A DNA stretch of 64,000 nucleotides from contig NZ_CP059165.1 in NCBI RefSeq assembly GCF_013466425.1, positions 4,278,001-4,342,000 of the forward strand, read 5' to 3'. The DNA comes from Mycobacterium vicinigordonae. Its GTDB lineage: Bacteria > Actinomycetota > Actinomycetes > Mycobacteriales > Mycobacteriaceae. The first letter of the stretch is position 1. Each line of letters begins with the position of its first letter. Made by a program: the position numbers and the translations under genes. The notes under the pieces were generated by a model, which did not search any database, was not told the DNA's origin, and saw only the letters and a list, made by a program, of their open reading frames with translations. Shown piece after piece: positions 37,267-45,859 of the stretch.

Positions 37267-38939
37267 CTTCGATTCCCGACAAGACCATAAGCGCCGAGAC
37301 AGCGCCCACCGGTCACGTCGAACACGTCCCGCGCAGTGCGGTATTGGACTCAGCGCACCTGGGCGATATCGAAGGTGCTTTCGGGCGCGTCAGCGTGAGT
37401 GACGCCAACCTGCCCAGGACGTGGAAGACCCGGTTGCTGACGCTGCTGGCCATCGTCGGACCCGGCATCATCGTGATGGTCGGTGACAACGACGCCGGCG
37501 GGGTGGCCACCTACGCCCAGGCGGGCCAGAACTACGGCTACTCGTTGCTGTGGGTGCTGCTGCTGCTCATTCCGGTCCTCATCGTCAATCAGGAGATGGT
37601 GGTCCGGCTCGGCGCGGTCACCGGAGTCGGACACGCCCGTTTGATCAACGAACGCTTCGGCCGCGGATGGGGGTGGTTTTCCGTTGGCGATCTGTTCCTG
37701 CTGAACTTTTTGACCATCGTCACCGAATTCATCGGAATCGGTCTGGCAGCCGACTACATCGGCGTCTCCAAGTACGTCGCCGTGCCGATATCCGCGGTGG
37801 TGTTAGTCGTCATCATGGCCACCGGCAGCTTTCGGCGCTGGGAGCGGGCCATGTTCGTCTTCATCGCGATCACCCTGCTGCAGATCCCTATGCTGTTGAT
37901 GTCTCATCCGCAGTGGGCTCATGCCGCAAAATCTTTTGTAGTTCCCACCATTTCGGGTGGAGCAACCTCAGACGCAGTGCTGCTTATCATCGCCATGGTT
38001 GGGACCACCGTGGCCCCCTGGCAGCTGTTCTTCCAGCAGTCCAATGTCGTCGACAAACGCATCACCCCCAGGTTCATGGCCTACGAACGCGCCGACACCG
38101 TGCTGGGAGCCTTCGTCGTCATCGTCGGCGCCGCGGCCCTGGTGATGACCGGCGACTGGGCCGCACGCTCTACCGACACCGTGGGCAATTTCACCGATGC
38201 CGGCGCCATCGCGCACCTGCTCGGCCGGCACAGCGACGCGCTGGGTTCGTTCTTTGCCATCGTGCTGATGGATGCTTCGATCATCGGTGCCGCCGCGGTC
38301 ACCCTGGCCACCAGCTATGCCTTCGGCGATGTGTTCGGCCTGAAGCATTCGCTGCACCGCGGGTTTGCCGATGCCAAGCAGTTCTACCTGTCCTACACCG
38401 CGATGGTGGTGTTGGCCGCGGTGATCGTCCTTATCCCCGGCGCTCCGCTGGGATTGATCACCACCGCAGTGCAGGCCCTGGCGGGCCTGTTGTTACCCAG
38501 CGCCAGCGTTTTCCTGCTGCTGCTGTGCAACGACCGGCAAGTGTTGGGGCCGTGGGTGAATCGGCCCTGGCTCAACTGGGTTGCCGGCCTGATCGTCGGA
38601 ACGCTACTGCTGCTGTCGGGGATCCTGATGGCCACCACCATGTTCCGCGATCTCGACGTTGTCGCGGTCACCGGCTACCTGGCCGTGGCTCTACTCATCC
38701 TCGCGGCGGCCGCCGTCCCAACGCTGCGCTGGATGAGTCGCGGCCGACCCACGCCCGTCCCACCGCCAGCACCCGCCCGACCCGTCGACCGCGCCACCTG
38801 GCGCATGCCACCACTGACCTTGCTCGAGCCGGTGACCTGGTCCCCTGGCACCCGCCTCGGGATGATCGCGCTGCGTTCGTACCTGGTGGTCGGGGCGCTG
38901 TTACTCATCGTCAAAGCGATCCAACTCAGCGGCCGATGA
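37263..38939 (+). CDS. Nramp-family divalent cation transporter, NRMT-like (probable Mg2+)
   Basis: The 558-residue membrane protein has about 11 hydrophobic helices after a 55-residue polar N-terminus. The TM1 motif is GDNDAGGVAT (Asp77 kept; the DPGN Asn is Gly80). The TM6 motif, MPH in Mn/Fe Nramps, reads A251-P252-W253, losing the soft-metal-binding Met. Loss of that Met is what separates Nramp-related magnesium transporters (NRMTs) from MntH, so Mg2+ is the better guess than Mn2+. The C-terminal loop has a Pro-rich stretch (PTPVPPPAPARP). GTG 37263 has GGAGG 6 bases upstream and overlaps the MgtE_N/CBS gene by 4 bases. If labelled mntH elsewhere, the substrate should be doubted. Confidence 0.85.
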   Translation: MTSIPDKTISAETAPTGHVEHVPRSAVLDSAHLGDIEGAFGRVSVSDANLPRTWKTRLLTLLAIVGPGIIVMVGDNDAGGVATYAQAGQNYGYSLLWVLLLLIPVLIVNQEMVVRLGAVTGVGHARLINERFGRGWGWFSVGDLFLLNFLTIVTEFIGIGLAADYIGVSKYVAVPISAVVLVVIMATGSFRRWERAMFVFIAITLLQIPMLLMSHPQWAHAAKSFVVPTISGGATSDAVLLIIAMVGTTVAPWQLFFQQSNVVDKRITPRFMAYERADTVLGAFVVIVGAAALVMTGDWAARSTDTVGNFTDAGAIAHLLGRHSDALGSFFAIVLMDASIIGAAAVTLATSYAFGDVFGLKHSLHRGFADAKQFYLSYTAMVVLAAVIVLIPGAPLGLITTAVQALAGLLLPSASVFLLLLCNDRQVLGPWVNRPWLNWVAGLIVGTLLLLSGILMATTMFRDLDVVAVTGYLAVALLILAAAAVPTLRWMSRGRPTPVPPPAPARPVDRATWRMPPLTLLEPVTWSPGTRLGMIALRSYLVVGALLLIVKAIQLSGR

Positions 38940-39029
38940 CCGCCGACCGCGGGTCACAATTCGTCACCAATACCGCGACACGGTAGGCACCACAGCGGTT
39001 TTTCACCTCGTGTAACCCACACTGCGGGC

Positions 39030-40484
39030 ATGACGGTACCCGGGCATCCACGTCGTGAGTTCTCGCGGCAGGCCTTCCTGCGCGGTGCAGCCGGCGCGGT
39101 GGCGGCGGGCGCACTGTTTGGTACCGGACGGGTCAGTGCCGTCCCGAACGCAACCGACTGGAATACCCTGTCCGGCGCGATCGGCGGGCAGGTGATCGGC
39201 CCGGACAGTGGTCAATTCGGCTCTGCCAAACAGGTTTTCAACACTAACTACAACGCTTCGACTCCGGCGGCCGTCGTCACCGTGACCTCGGCTGCCGACG
39301 TGCAGAAGGCGATGGCCTTCGCTGCCGCCCGCAACCTCAAGGTGGCCGCGCGCAGCGGTGGGCACTCCTACACAGGCGCGTCCACGGCCGACGGAGCGTT
39401 GGTGCTGGATCTGCGGGGGCTGCCCGGAGACATCAAGTATGACGGCGCTAGCGGGCAGGTCACAGTGACGCCCGCGACCCATCTATTGGCCATGCATGAG
39501 GCGCTGGCCGCCAACGGACGGGGGCTGCCGACGGGCACCTGCCCGTCGGTCGGGGCCGGGGGACACACGTTGGGCGGCGGTATCGGCGCCCATTCCCGAC
39601 ATGCCGGCCTGCTCTGTGACCAGTTGACATCGGCGACGGTAGTGCTACCGAACGGCCAGACCGTCACCGCGTCCAACAGCAGCAACCCCGACTTGTTCTG
39701 GGCGTTGCGCGGCGGTGGTGGCGGCAATTTCGGCGTGACGACGTCGCTGACGTACGCCACCTTCCCGACTGAAGACGTCGACGTCGTCAACCTCAACTTT
39801 CCGTCTCAAGCATTCGCACAGGTGCTGGTCGGTTGGCAGAACTGGCTGCGCACTGTCGACAAGAGGTTCTGGGCACTGGCCGACGCGACTGCCGACGCGA
39901 TGGGCACGCAGTGCCGGATCATGGCAACCTCACCGGCTGGGTCCGGCAACAACGTTGCGGGCGCGATTGTTTCGGCCGTCGGCGTACAACCCACCGGCAC
40001 CGACCACCACACGTTCAACTATCTGGACCTGGTGAAGTATCTGGCGGTGGAGAACCTCAACCCGTCACCGCTGGGCTATGTGGGGGGATCCGACGTCTTC
40101 CCGGCACTCAACGCCGCCGCGGCAAAGGGCATCGCGTCGGCGTTCGACGCCTTCCCGCGCGGGGCGGGCCGGGGCCTAGTGATCATGCACGCGCTCGACG
40201 GTGCACTGGCCACGGTGGCCCCCAATGCCACCGCATTCCCCTACCGGCGGCACGCCGCAATGGTGCAGTGGTATGTCGAAACGTCCGGTTCCCCTTCCGC
40301 GGCAACAGGTTGGCTCAATACCGCGCACCAGGCGGTGCAACCATATTCGGCCGGCGGCTACGTGAACTACATCGAGGCCAACCAGCCGCCGTCACGGTAT
40401 TTTGGCGCGAACCTTTCCCGGCTCAGTACGGTTCGACAGAAATACGATCCGGGCAGGATCATGTACTCGGGCATGAACTTCTGA
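39030..40484 (+). CDS. Tat-exported berberine-bridge-type FAD-linked oxidase
   Basis: The 484-residue protein has a twin-arginine signal (PRREFSRQAFLRG, Arg8-Arg9, then an Ala-rich hydrophobic core to about residue 37). The FAD_binding_4 domain shows both residues for bicovalent flavin attachment: His112 in RSGGHSYTG and Cys171 in GTCPSVGAGG. The berberine-bridge C-terminal region ends YDPGRIMYSGMNF. It should oxidise an alcohol, sugar or alkaloid-like substrate outside the membrane with O2 or another acceptor. It resembles the exported oxidoreductase Rv0063 as I recall. A small secreted protein follows 40 bp later. Confidence 0.88.
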   Translation: MTVPGHPRREFSRQAFLRGAAGAVAAGALFGTGRVSAVPNATDWNTLSGAIGGQVIGPDSGQFGSAKQVFNTNYNASTPAAVVTVTSAADVQKAMAFAAARNLKVAARSGGHSYTGASTADGALVLDLRGLPGDIKYDGASGQVTVTPATHLLAMHEALAANGRGLPTGTCPSVGAGGHTLGGGIGAHSRHAGLLCDQLTSATVVLPNGQTVTASNSSNPDLFWALRGGGGGNFGVTTSLTYATFPTEDVDVVNLNFPSQAFAQVLVGWQNWLRTVDKRFWALADATADAMGTQCRIMATSPAGSGNNVAGAIVSAVGVQPTGTDHHTFNYLDLVKYLAVENLNPSPLGYVGGSDVFPALNAAAAKGIASAFDAFPRGAGRGLVIMHALDGALATVAPNATAFPYRRHAAMVQWYVETSGSPSAATGWLNTAHQAVQPYSAGGYVNYIEANQPPSRYFGANLSRLSTVRQKYDPGRIMYSGMNF

Positions 40485-40524
40485 CACTTCACTCCGCAGC
40501 AGACATCTGCGATCATCAATCCCC

Positions 40525-40995
40525 ATGCGCGACTTTCGGATCCCGACCGGGCTTGTTGGCGTCCTGGCTTGTTGCGCGGCCGCGTTAGCGGGCCCCGCTG
40601 CGGCCGACGATAGCCTCAACGGCCACTACCAAGCCGCGGTTGACGGGTCGCGCTCGCACCCGCTTGGCGGGATTCTGATCCTGAACACCAGTTGCAACCC
40701 CGCGGGGAATTGCACAGGCTGGGTGTCGACGCCAAAGACCTGGGGCGCCCCGATCGACAAGGCCCCAGGTGGCTCGTGGACGATTAGCCGCGCCGACTCG
40801 TCGGCCTGGACGTGCCCGGACGGCAGCAAAGCCGCCGCCGACCTGGTCTACGCGTTCTCGTCGACGAGCCTGGCCGGCTCCATCACGTCGACCAAAGCAG
40901 CGGGTGGTTGCGGTGATCCGGCGACGCCGACCACCACGTATTCTCTGCAAGTTCAGAAGTGCGTCGACAGCCCCTCGCGCGGTGTGTGCCCATAG
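40525..40995 (+). CDS. Small secreted cysteine-containing protein of unknown function
   Basis: The 156-residue precursor has a Sec signal peptide (MRDFRIPTGLVGVLACCAAALAG..., cleavage probably after AAA near residue 27). The mature part of about 129 residues has six Cys (in SCNPAGNC, TCPDG, GGCGD, QKCVD and GVCP), suggesting three disulphides. Such small mycobacterial exported proteins occur in several copies, and their roles are unknown. It lies 40 bp after the Tat-exported oxidase, so the two may share a transcript and a location, but no functional link is proven. Confidence 0.82.
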   Translation: MRDFRIPTGLVGVLACCAAALAGPAAADDSLNGHYQAAVDGSRSHPLGGILILNTSCNPAGNCTGWVSTPKTWGAPIDKAPGGSWTISRADSSAWTCPDGSKAAADLVYAFSSTSLAGSITSTKAAGGCGDPATPTTTYSLQVQKCVDSPSRGVCP

Positions 40996-41092
40996 TCGGC
41001 ACATGAACGCATCGTCATAGCCTCGGCGCGGCCTACGGTTCGTTAGCTGCAACAGCAGTCCACGCGGACTTCGCCGACACTATTAATTCCTA

Positions 41093-41116
41093 ATGCAACT
41101 ATTGCATAGTGCTATG
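41093..41116. promoter_or_regulatory. Two overlapping palindromes, candidate operator for the monooxygenase gene
   Basis: ATGCAA-CTA-TTGCAT (41093-41107) is a perfect 6-3-6 inverted repeat, and CATAG-TG-CTATG (41105-41116) overlaps it. The region is AT-rich against a GC-rich background and lies 68-91 bp before the start codon at 41184, where a promoter is expected. Confidence 0.6.
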
Positions 41117-41183
41117 GTATGCGCAGGCGCCGGCGCATTTCGGCACAAGCCGTCCGTTGACGCCAGGGCGGAGGTGGTCCCGC

Positions 41184-42362
41184 ATGAAGGTTGCGATCAG
41201 CGGTGCCGGTGTGGCCGGCCCAGCGCTCGCCTACTGGCTGCACCGCATCGGTCATGAACCGACCTTGATCGAACACGCGCAGCAACTTCGCACCGGCGGT
41301 TATGTGATCGATTTCTGGGGCGTGGGTTACCGCATCGCGAAACGTATGGGCCTGGAGGCAACCATCCGCGACGCCGGCTATCAGGTCCAATCGGTGCGCT
41401 CCGTCGGTCCCGATGGCCAAATTGAGGCAGATCTGGGCCTTGATGGCTTGCGGCGAGCCGTCGGCGGCGAACTCACCAGCCTGGCTCGTGGTGACCTGGC
41501 GGCGATCATCTACGCCACGATCGGAGGAGGCGTCGAAACGATATTTGGTGACACCATCACCGAGATCGGTCAACAAACGGACGGTGTCGAGCTGAGCTTC
41601 GCCCATGCCGGCGCGCGTACTTTTGACTTGCTCATCGGCGCGGACGGCCTGCACTCCAACGTCCGCCGGTTGATGTCGGGACCTGATTCGCAACCAGCGC
41701 ATTATCTGGGCTGTTTGGTAGCTGCGTGCGTCGTCGAGGGATACCGGCCCCGCGACGAACTGGTGTATGTGACCTACAGCCGTCCGGGTCGCTCCGTGGG
41801 ACGATTCACGTTGCGCGACGATCGCACCATGTTTCTCTTCGTGTTCCGCTCGCCCGACAGCAACCTTCCAGAAGAGCTGGAAGCACGAAAGTCGTTGTTA
41901 TGGCGTGAGTTCGGTGACTCCGGCTGGGAATGCAAGCAAATCTTGGCCGCCGTAGACGCTGCCGAAGACCTCTATTTCGATGTGGTGAGCCAGATTCGCC
42001 TGAACCGTTGGTGGCACGGCCGCGTGGCCTTGCTCGGAGATGCAGCCGGCTGCGTCTCGCTGCTCGCCGGTGAAGGCACTGGACTCGCGATCGCCGAGGC
42101 TTACGTTCTGGCTGGTGAGCTCTTGGCCGCTCAGGGCGACCACCAGCGCGCCTTCCAGGCATACCAGACGCGAATGCGCCCTATCGTCAAGGCCCGGCAA
42201 GCCAGTGCACAGCAACTGATTCCGGTCTTCGCCACGAAGACACAGCTGGGGATCCGGTTTCGCCATCTGGTGATGCGGGCGATGAACTTCGATCCCCTCG
42301 GCGAGTTTCTCGTCTCGCGCAGCCTGCGCGACAACATCGACTTGCCCGACTACCCGATGTGA
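41184..42362 (+). CDS. FAD-dependent aromatic/TetX-type monooxygenase
   Basis: The 392-residue class A flavoprotein monooxygenase has the Rossmann GxGxxG as GAGVAGPAL (residues 7-15), the DG motif GADGLHSNVRR near 155 and the GD motif LLGDAAGCVSLLAGEGTGLA near 286. It uses NAD(P)H and O2 to hydroxylate a substrate that cannot be named; TetX-like and hydroxybenzoate-hydroxylase-like proteins share this layout. ATG 41184 with GGAGG upstream is chosen over the frame start at 41109. A palindrome-rich promoter precedes it and an F420-type nitroreductase gene follows 85 bp later. Confidence 0.9.
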   Translation: MKVAISGAGVAGPALAYWLHRIGHEPTLIEHAQQLRTGGYVIDFWGVGYRIAKRMGLEATIRDAGYQVQSVRSVGPDGQIEADLGLDGLRRAVGGELTSLARGDLAAIIYATIGGGVETIFGDTITEIGQQTDGVELSFAHAGARTFDLLIGADGLHSNVRRLMSGPDSQPAHYLGCLVAACVVEGYRPRDELVYVTYSRPGRSVGRFTLRDDRTMFLFVFRSPDSNLPEELEARKSLLWREFGDSGWECKQILAAVDAAEDLYFDVVSQIRLNRWWHGRVALLGDAAGCVSLLAGEGTGLAIAEAYVLAGELLAAQGDHQRAFQAYQTRMRPIVKARQASAQQLIPVFATKTQLGIRFRHLVMRAMNFDPLGEFLVSRSLRDNIDLPDYPM

Positions 42363-42447
42363 CAAGCGTGAAACGCCAACGCAGGTGCGATCACCGCCCG
42401 CGGTCCCGCCACCCGGCGATTGCCGCACGGAATGAAAGGAAGCGATC

Positions 42448-42936
42448 GTGAAGGTAGTCAGAAACGTCAATCCACCCGCTGGGCTGACTCGCCTGCTGTT
42501 CCGGATACCAATCTACGCATACCGGCTCCATCTCGGGTGGCTGTTCGGCGCGCGTCTGGTGTTGCTGAATCACATCGGACGAGTGACCGGCAAGCGGCGC
42601 CAAACCGTACTTGAGGTGGTGGCGCACGACCCTGCGGACGACAGCTTCGTCGTCGCGTCAGGGTGGGGGCCCACTGCGGCCTGGTACCGCAATATTGTTC
42701 AGGTCCCCGATGTGACCATCCAAGTTGGCAGACGGACAATCCTGGTCCGAGCGGTGCCGTTAACCGACGACGAGGGGGAAGACGTCTTCGCGAACTACGC
42801 TGCGCGACATCGCTTGGCGGCCAAGCATCTCCTGCCACGCTTGATGGGATTCGCCGTCGACGGTTCCGATGCCGACTTTCGGGCGGTCGGGCGACGGCTT
42901 CCGTTCGTCAGGTTCGTTCCGCGTGACGTCGATTGA
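42448..42936 (+). CDS. Deazaflavin (F420)-dependent nitroreductase family protein
   Basis: The 162-residue protein belongs to the Ddn/DUF385 split-beta-barrel family. The central NHIGRVTGKRRQTVLEVV and VASGWGPTAAWYRNI stretches match the F420-binding and substrate regions. M. tuberculosis Ddn activates pretomanid; family members reduce quinones or enones with F420H2. Start GTG 42448 with AAGGAA 8 bases upstream. It follows the TetX-like monooxygenase on the same strand and converges on the Baeyer-Villiger monooxygenase gene 23 bp away. Confidence 0.88.
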   Translation: MKVVRNVNPPAGLTRLLFRIPIYAYRLHLGWLFGARLVLLNHIGRVTGKRRQTVLEVVAHDPADDSFVVASGWGPTAAWYRNIVQVPDVTIQVGRRTILVRAVPLTDDEGEDVFANYAARHRLAAKHLLPRLMGFAVDGSDADFRAVGRRLPFVRFVPRDVD

Positions 42937-42959
42937 CGCCCCGGTGTTGGTGGAAGCCT

Positions 42960-44477
42960 TCAGGCTGAGACCAACTCGACGTCACTCTTAGCTTTGGAGG
43001 CGGTCAGCCGCAACGCCGAGTCGACGACGCTGTCGTTGCGCAGCAGCTTCACGTCGGCGTGATAGCTCATCGACGTCAGCCACGGCCGACGGGCGCCCTG
43101 TCGGGGCAGCTCGTCGACCGCCCGCTGCACGTAGCCCGCCGAAAAGTCAAGCAGGGGGCGGGTTTCCATGTCAGGGTCGTCGACAACCGGGCAGGCGGTG
43201 TCGCAGCCTTGTGCGTCCATATGGGATAGCAGCCGGCAGAAGTGTTCGCACAGCAGCCCGACTTTCAGCGTCCACGAGGAGTTCGTGTATCCGATCGCGT
43301 AGGCGAAGTTCGGCACGCCCGAGAGCATCATTCCCTTGTAGGCCAACCGGTCTGACAGATTCACTGGTTCGTCGTCCACCGTGAGCGACATGCCACCGAA
43401 CGCTTGCAGGTTTAAACCCGTTGCGGTGATGATGATGTCGGCATCCAGTTCGCGACCAGACTCCAGCATGAGCCCAGTCTCGGTGAAAGTCGCGATGCGA
43501 TCGGTCACGACAGACGCGCTACCGTTGCGAATCGCCTTGAACAGATCGGAGTCGGGAACCGCGCACAGCCGCTGATCCCACGGGTTGTAGGCGGGGCTGA
43601 AGTGCTCGTCGACGGGGTAGTCCTTCGGCAGGCGCCTGGCGTTGACTTCTCGAATGATCCTCTTAGCCAGGGTCGGGTACGTCTGGCAAAACTGGTACAC
43701 CGCGCGCTGCTTAAGGATGTTCTTGCGGCGGGCCAGCGCGTATCCGCGCTCGGCCCCAAGCAGTTTCTGAGCCATGTTCGCGACGGCGTCCTTGGACGGC
43801 ACCGGCATGATGTAGGTCGGCGAGCGTTGCAACATGGTCACGTGGCCGGCGCGCGCTGCCATCGCCGGTAGCAGGGTTACGGCGGTGGCGCCGCTGCCGA
43901 TGATGACCACCTTCTTGCCGGTGTAGTCGAGATCCTCGGGCCAACGCTGCGGGTGCACGATCTGCCCGGCGAAGCGCTCCCGCCCCTCGAAGTGCGGCGT
44001 GTAACCCTCGTCGTAGCGGTAGTAGCCGCCGGCGCAGAACAGCCAATTGGCACTGATCTGGGTCCGCTGCCCGATGTCGGTCCGTTCGATGTCGACGACC
44101 CAGCGCGCCTCACCGCTCGACCAGGCCGCGCCATGCACCTTGTGGTGGAAGCGCACTTTGCGGTCGATGCCATTCTCGGTCGCGGTCTCACGCAGGTAGG
44201 CCAGGATCTTGTCGGCGGTGGCGATGGCGGCCTCGTCGCGCCATGGCTTGAATTCGTAACCGAACGTGTGCAGGTCGGAGTCCGAACGAATGCCGGGGTA
44301 ACGGAACAGATCCCAAGTGCCGCCGGAGGCGCCGCGCGCCTCGAGGATCGCGTAGCTGCGGTTAGGGTGCTCGCGCTGCAGGTAGTACGCGGCGCCGATG
44401 CCGGAGATTCCTGCTCCAACGATCAGGACGTCGACGTGCTCGATATCGGTGGCTACGGGTGCGGATGTGCGGGACAT
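42960..44477 (-). CDS. Baeyer-Villiger flavin monooxygenase (EthA/MymA-like)
   Basis: The 505-residue enzyme has the FAD motif GAGISG (21-26), the BVMO fingerprint FAGQIVHPQRWP near residue 170 (FxGxxxHxxxWP) and the NADPH motif GSGATAV. GGTWDLFRYPGIRSDSD is shared with M. tuberculosis EthA and MymA. It inserts oxygen into ketones or oxidises sulphur, and EthA-type enzymes activate ethionamide and related thioamides. It is divergent from a PucR-type regulator rather than the TetR-type EthR that accompanies EthA. Start ATG 44477. It is probably a third paralogue of this family in the genome rather than ethA itself. Confidence 0.92.
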   Translation of the reverse strand: MSRTSAPVATDIEHVDVLIVGAGISGIGAAYYLQREHPNRSYAILEARGASGGTWDLFRYPGIRSDSDLHTFGYEFKPWRDEAAIATADKILAYLRETATENGIDRKVRFHHKVHGAAWSSGEARWVVDIERTDIGQRTQISANWLFCAGGYYRYDEGYTPHFEGRERFAGQIVHPQRWPEDLDYTGKKVVIIGSGATAVTLLPAMAARAGHVTMLQRSPTYIMPVPSKDAVANMAQKLLGAERGYALARRKNILKQRAVYQFCQTYPTLAKRIIREVNARRLPKDYPVDEHFSPAYNPWDQRLCAVPDSDLFKAIRNGSASVVTDRIATFTETGLMLESGRELDADIIITATGLNLQAFGGMSLTVDDEPVNLSDRLAYKGMMLSGVPNFAYAIGYTNSSWTLKVGLLCEHFCRLLSHMDAQGCDTACPVVDDPDMETRPLLDFSAGYVQRAVDELPRQGARRPWLTSMSYHADVKLLRNDSVVDSALRLTASKAKSDVELVSA

Positions 44478-44567
44478 GATCCTGACTCCTCAGTGAGTTT
44501 GTTGAAATCATGGTCGCCAGGACGAGCACCGAAACCAAGATAAGATAGGACCAATTTTCGATCTTTA

Positions 44568-44584
44568 TGGTGCAATTTGCACCA
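44568..44584. promoter_or_regulatory. Perfect 17-bp palindrome in the BVMO/PucR divergent promoter
   Basis: TGGTGCAA-T-TTGCACCA is an exact 8-1-8 inverted repeat within the 125-bp AT-rich spacer. It is 19 bp before the regulator start and 91 bp before the BVMO start, a natural operator for the adjacent regulator. Confidence 0.72.
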
Positions 44585-44602
44585 AAACATTACCATCGCT
44601 AA

Positions 44603-45811
44603 ATGTCATGGAAACGCCCGTCGGACCCGGTCAGAGAGCTGATTCGGCAGTGCGCACAGATCAGCCTGAACCCTCGCGCGGAATGGCTGGAAGAACTCGA
44701 CGCCGAAGTCCTGGCGGCCAGTCCCACCATCGCCGCAGATCCCGAACTGGCGGCGGCGGTCGGCCGCAGCAACCGGGCCAACATGTACTTCTGGGGCGCG
44801 GCCAACGTGCGCGATCCCGGCGCACCGGTGCCGCCCAACACCGAGCCCGAGCCGCTGAACATCGCGCGCGAGGTAGCCCGCCGCGGACTTACGCCCTACA
44901 CCCTGGACGCCTACCGGATCGGCCAGGGCGTCGCATGGCGCCGGCTGATGGAGATCGCGTTCGAGTTGACGTCGGATCCCACCGAGCTGCACGAAATGCT
45001 CGACGTGTGTTCACGCTCGATCAGCGCATTCATCGACGCGACACTGGCCGATATCGCCGCGCGGATCGAATCCGAGCGCGACGATCTGACCCGCGGAACG
45101 CACGCCGAACGACGGGAGACGGTGGCGCTAATCCTGGACGGGGCTCCCATCGCCCGAACCCGAGCCGAAGCGCGCCTGGGGTACGCCCTCACCGGCCCGC
45201 ACATTGCGGCTGTTATCTGGAGCGATGACCCCGCCGGCGACATGGCCCGACTCGATGCCGCCGCCGAGGCTCTCGGACAGGCCGCCGCGGCACGACCACT
45301 GACCGTCCTGGCCAGCACGGCAACTCGCTGGGTGTGGATACCGAGCAGAGCGATAGATGCTGTTGCACTGCGTAATTCGATCGAAAGCATGCCAGATATC
45401 CGGGTCGCGGTCGGGCCGTGCGCCGATAACATCGACGGATTCCGGCGCAGCCATTTCGACGCCCTCACCACCCAGCAGATGATGGCCCGTCTGCGATCAC
45501 CGCAACGAGTCGCCCAATTCGCCGACGTCGAGCTGGTTGCGTTGCTCACCGCCGACCCCGACCGTGCGACCGAATTCGTCCGACACACCCTCGGTAGCCT
45601 CGAAACAGCCGGCAGCGAATTACAGGACGCTGTGCGGGTTTTCGTCGGCGAGCAGTGCAACGCCTCGCGTGCGGCGACACGCCTGTACACCCACCGCAAC
45701 ACGTTGCTGCGGCGGCTGGCCCGCGCCGACGAGCTGCTGCCCCGCCCGCTGTCGGAATGCAGCGTCAGTGTCGCGGCGGCCCTGGACGTGCTGCGCTGGC
45801 GGGGCAAGTAG
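44603..45811 (+). CDS. PucR/CdaR-type transcriptional regulator
   Basis: The 402-residue protein has an N-terminal helical sensor region (about 1-165) and a degenerate GGDEF-like middle domain (about 170-285). The PucR C-terminal helix-turn-helix is near 345-380 (FVGEQCNASRAATRLYTHRN). Regulators of this class usually activate adjacent catabolic genes in response to small molecules. It is transcribed divergently from the Baeyer-Villiger monooxygenase with a 125-bp shared promoter, so it most likely controls that gene. ATG 44603. Confidence 0.9.
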   Translation: MSWKRPSDPVRELIRQCAQISLNPRAEWLEELDAEVLAASPTIAADPELAAAVGRSNRANMYFWGAANVRDPGAPVPPNTEPEPLNIAREVARRGLTPYTLDAYRIGQGVAWRRLMEIAFELTSDPTELHEMLDVCSRSISAFIDATLADIAARIESERDDLTRGTHAERRETVALILDGAPIARTRAEARLGYALTGPHIAAVIWSDDPAGDMARLDAAAEALGQAAAARPLTVLASTATRWVWIPSRAIDAVALRNSIESMPDIRVAVGPCADNIDGFRRSHFDALTTQQMMARLRSPQRVAQFADVELVALLTADPDRATEFVRHTLGSLETAGSELQDAVRVFVGEQCNASRAATRLYTHRNTLLRRLARADELLPRPLSECSVSVAAALDVLRWRGK

Positions 45812-45859
45812 GCGCCTATAGGACTGAAACCAGCTGGTCGACCGGGTTGCGTCACTCCC

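Noticed and set aside
37263..38939. Annotation as manganese transporter mntH
   Set aside because: The MPH motif and the DPGN Asn are replaced (APW, Gly80), so the Mn2+ assignment is not supported.
42960..44477. Calling the BVMO ethA
   Set aside because: The neighbour is a PucR-type regulator and not ethR, and the sequence is intermediate between EthA and MymA.
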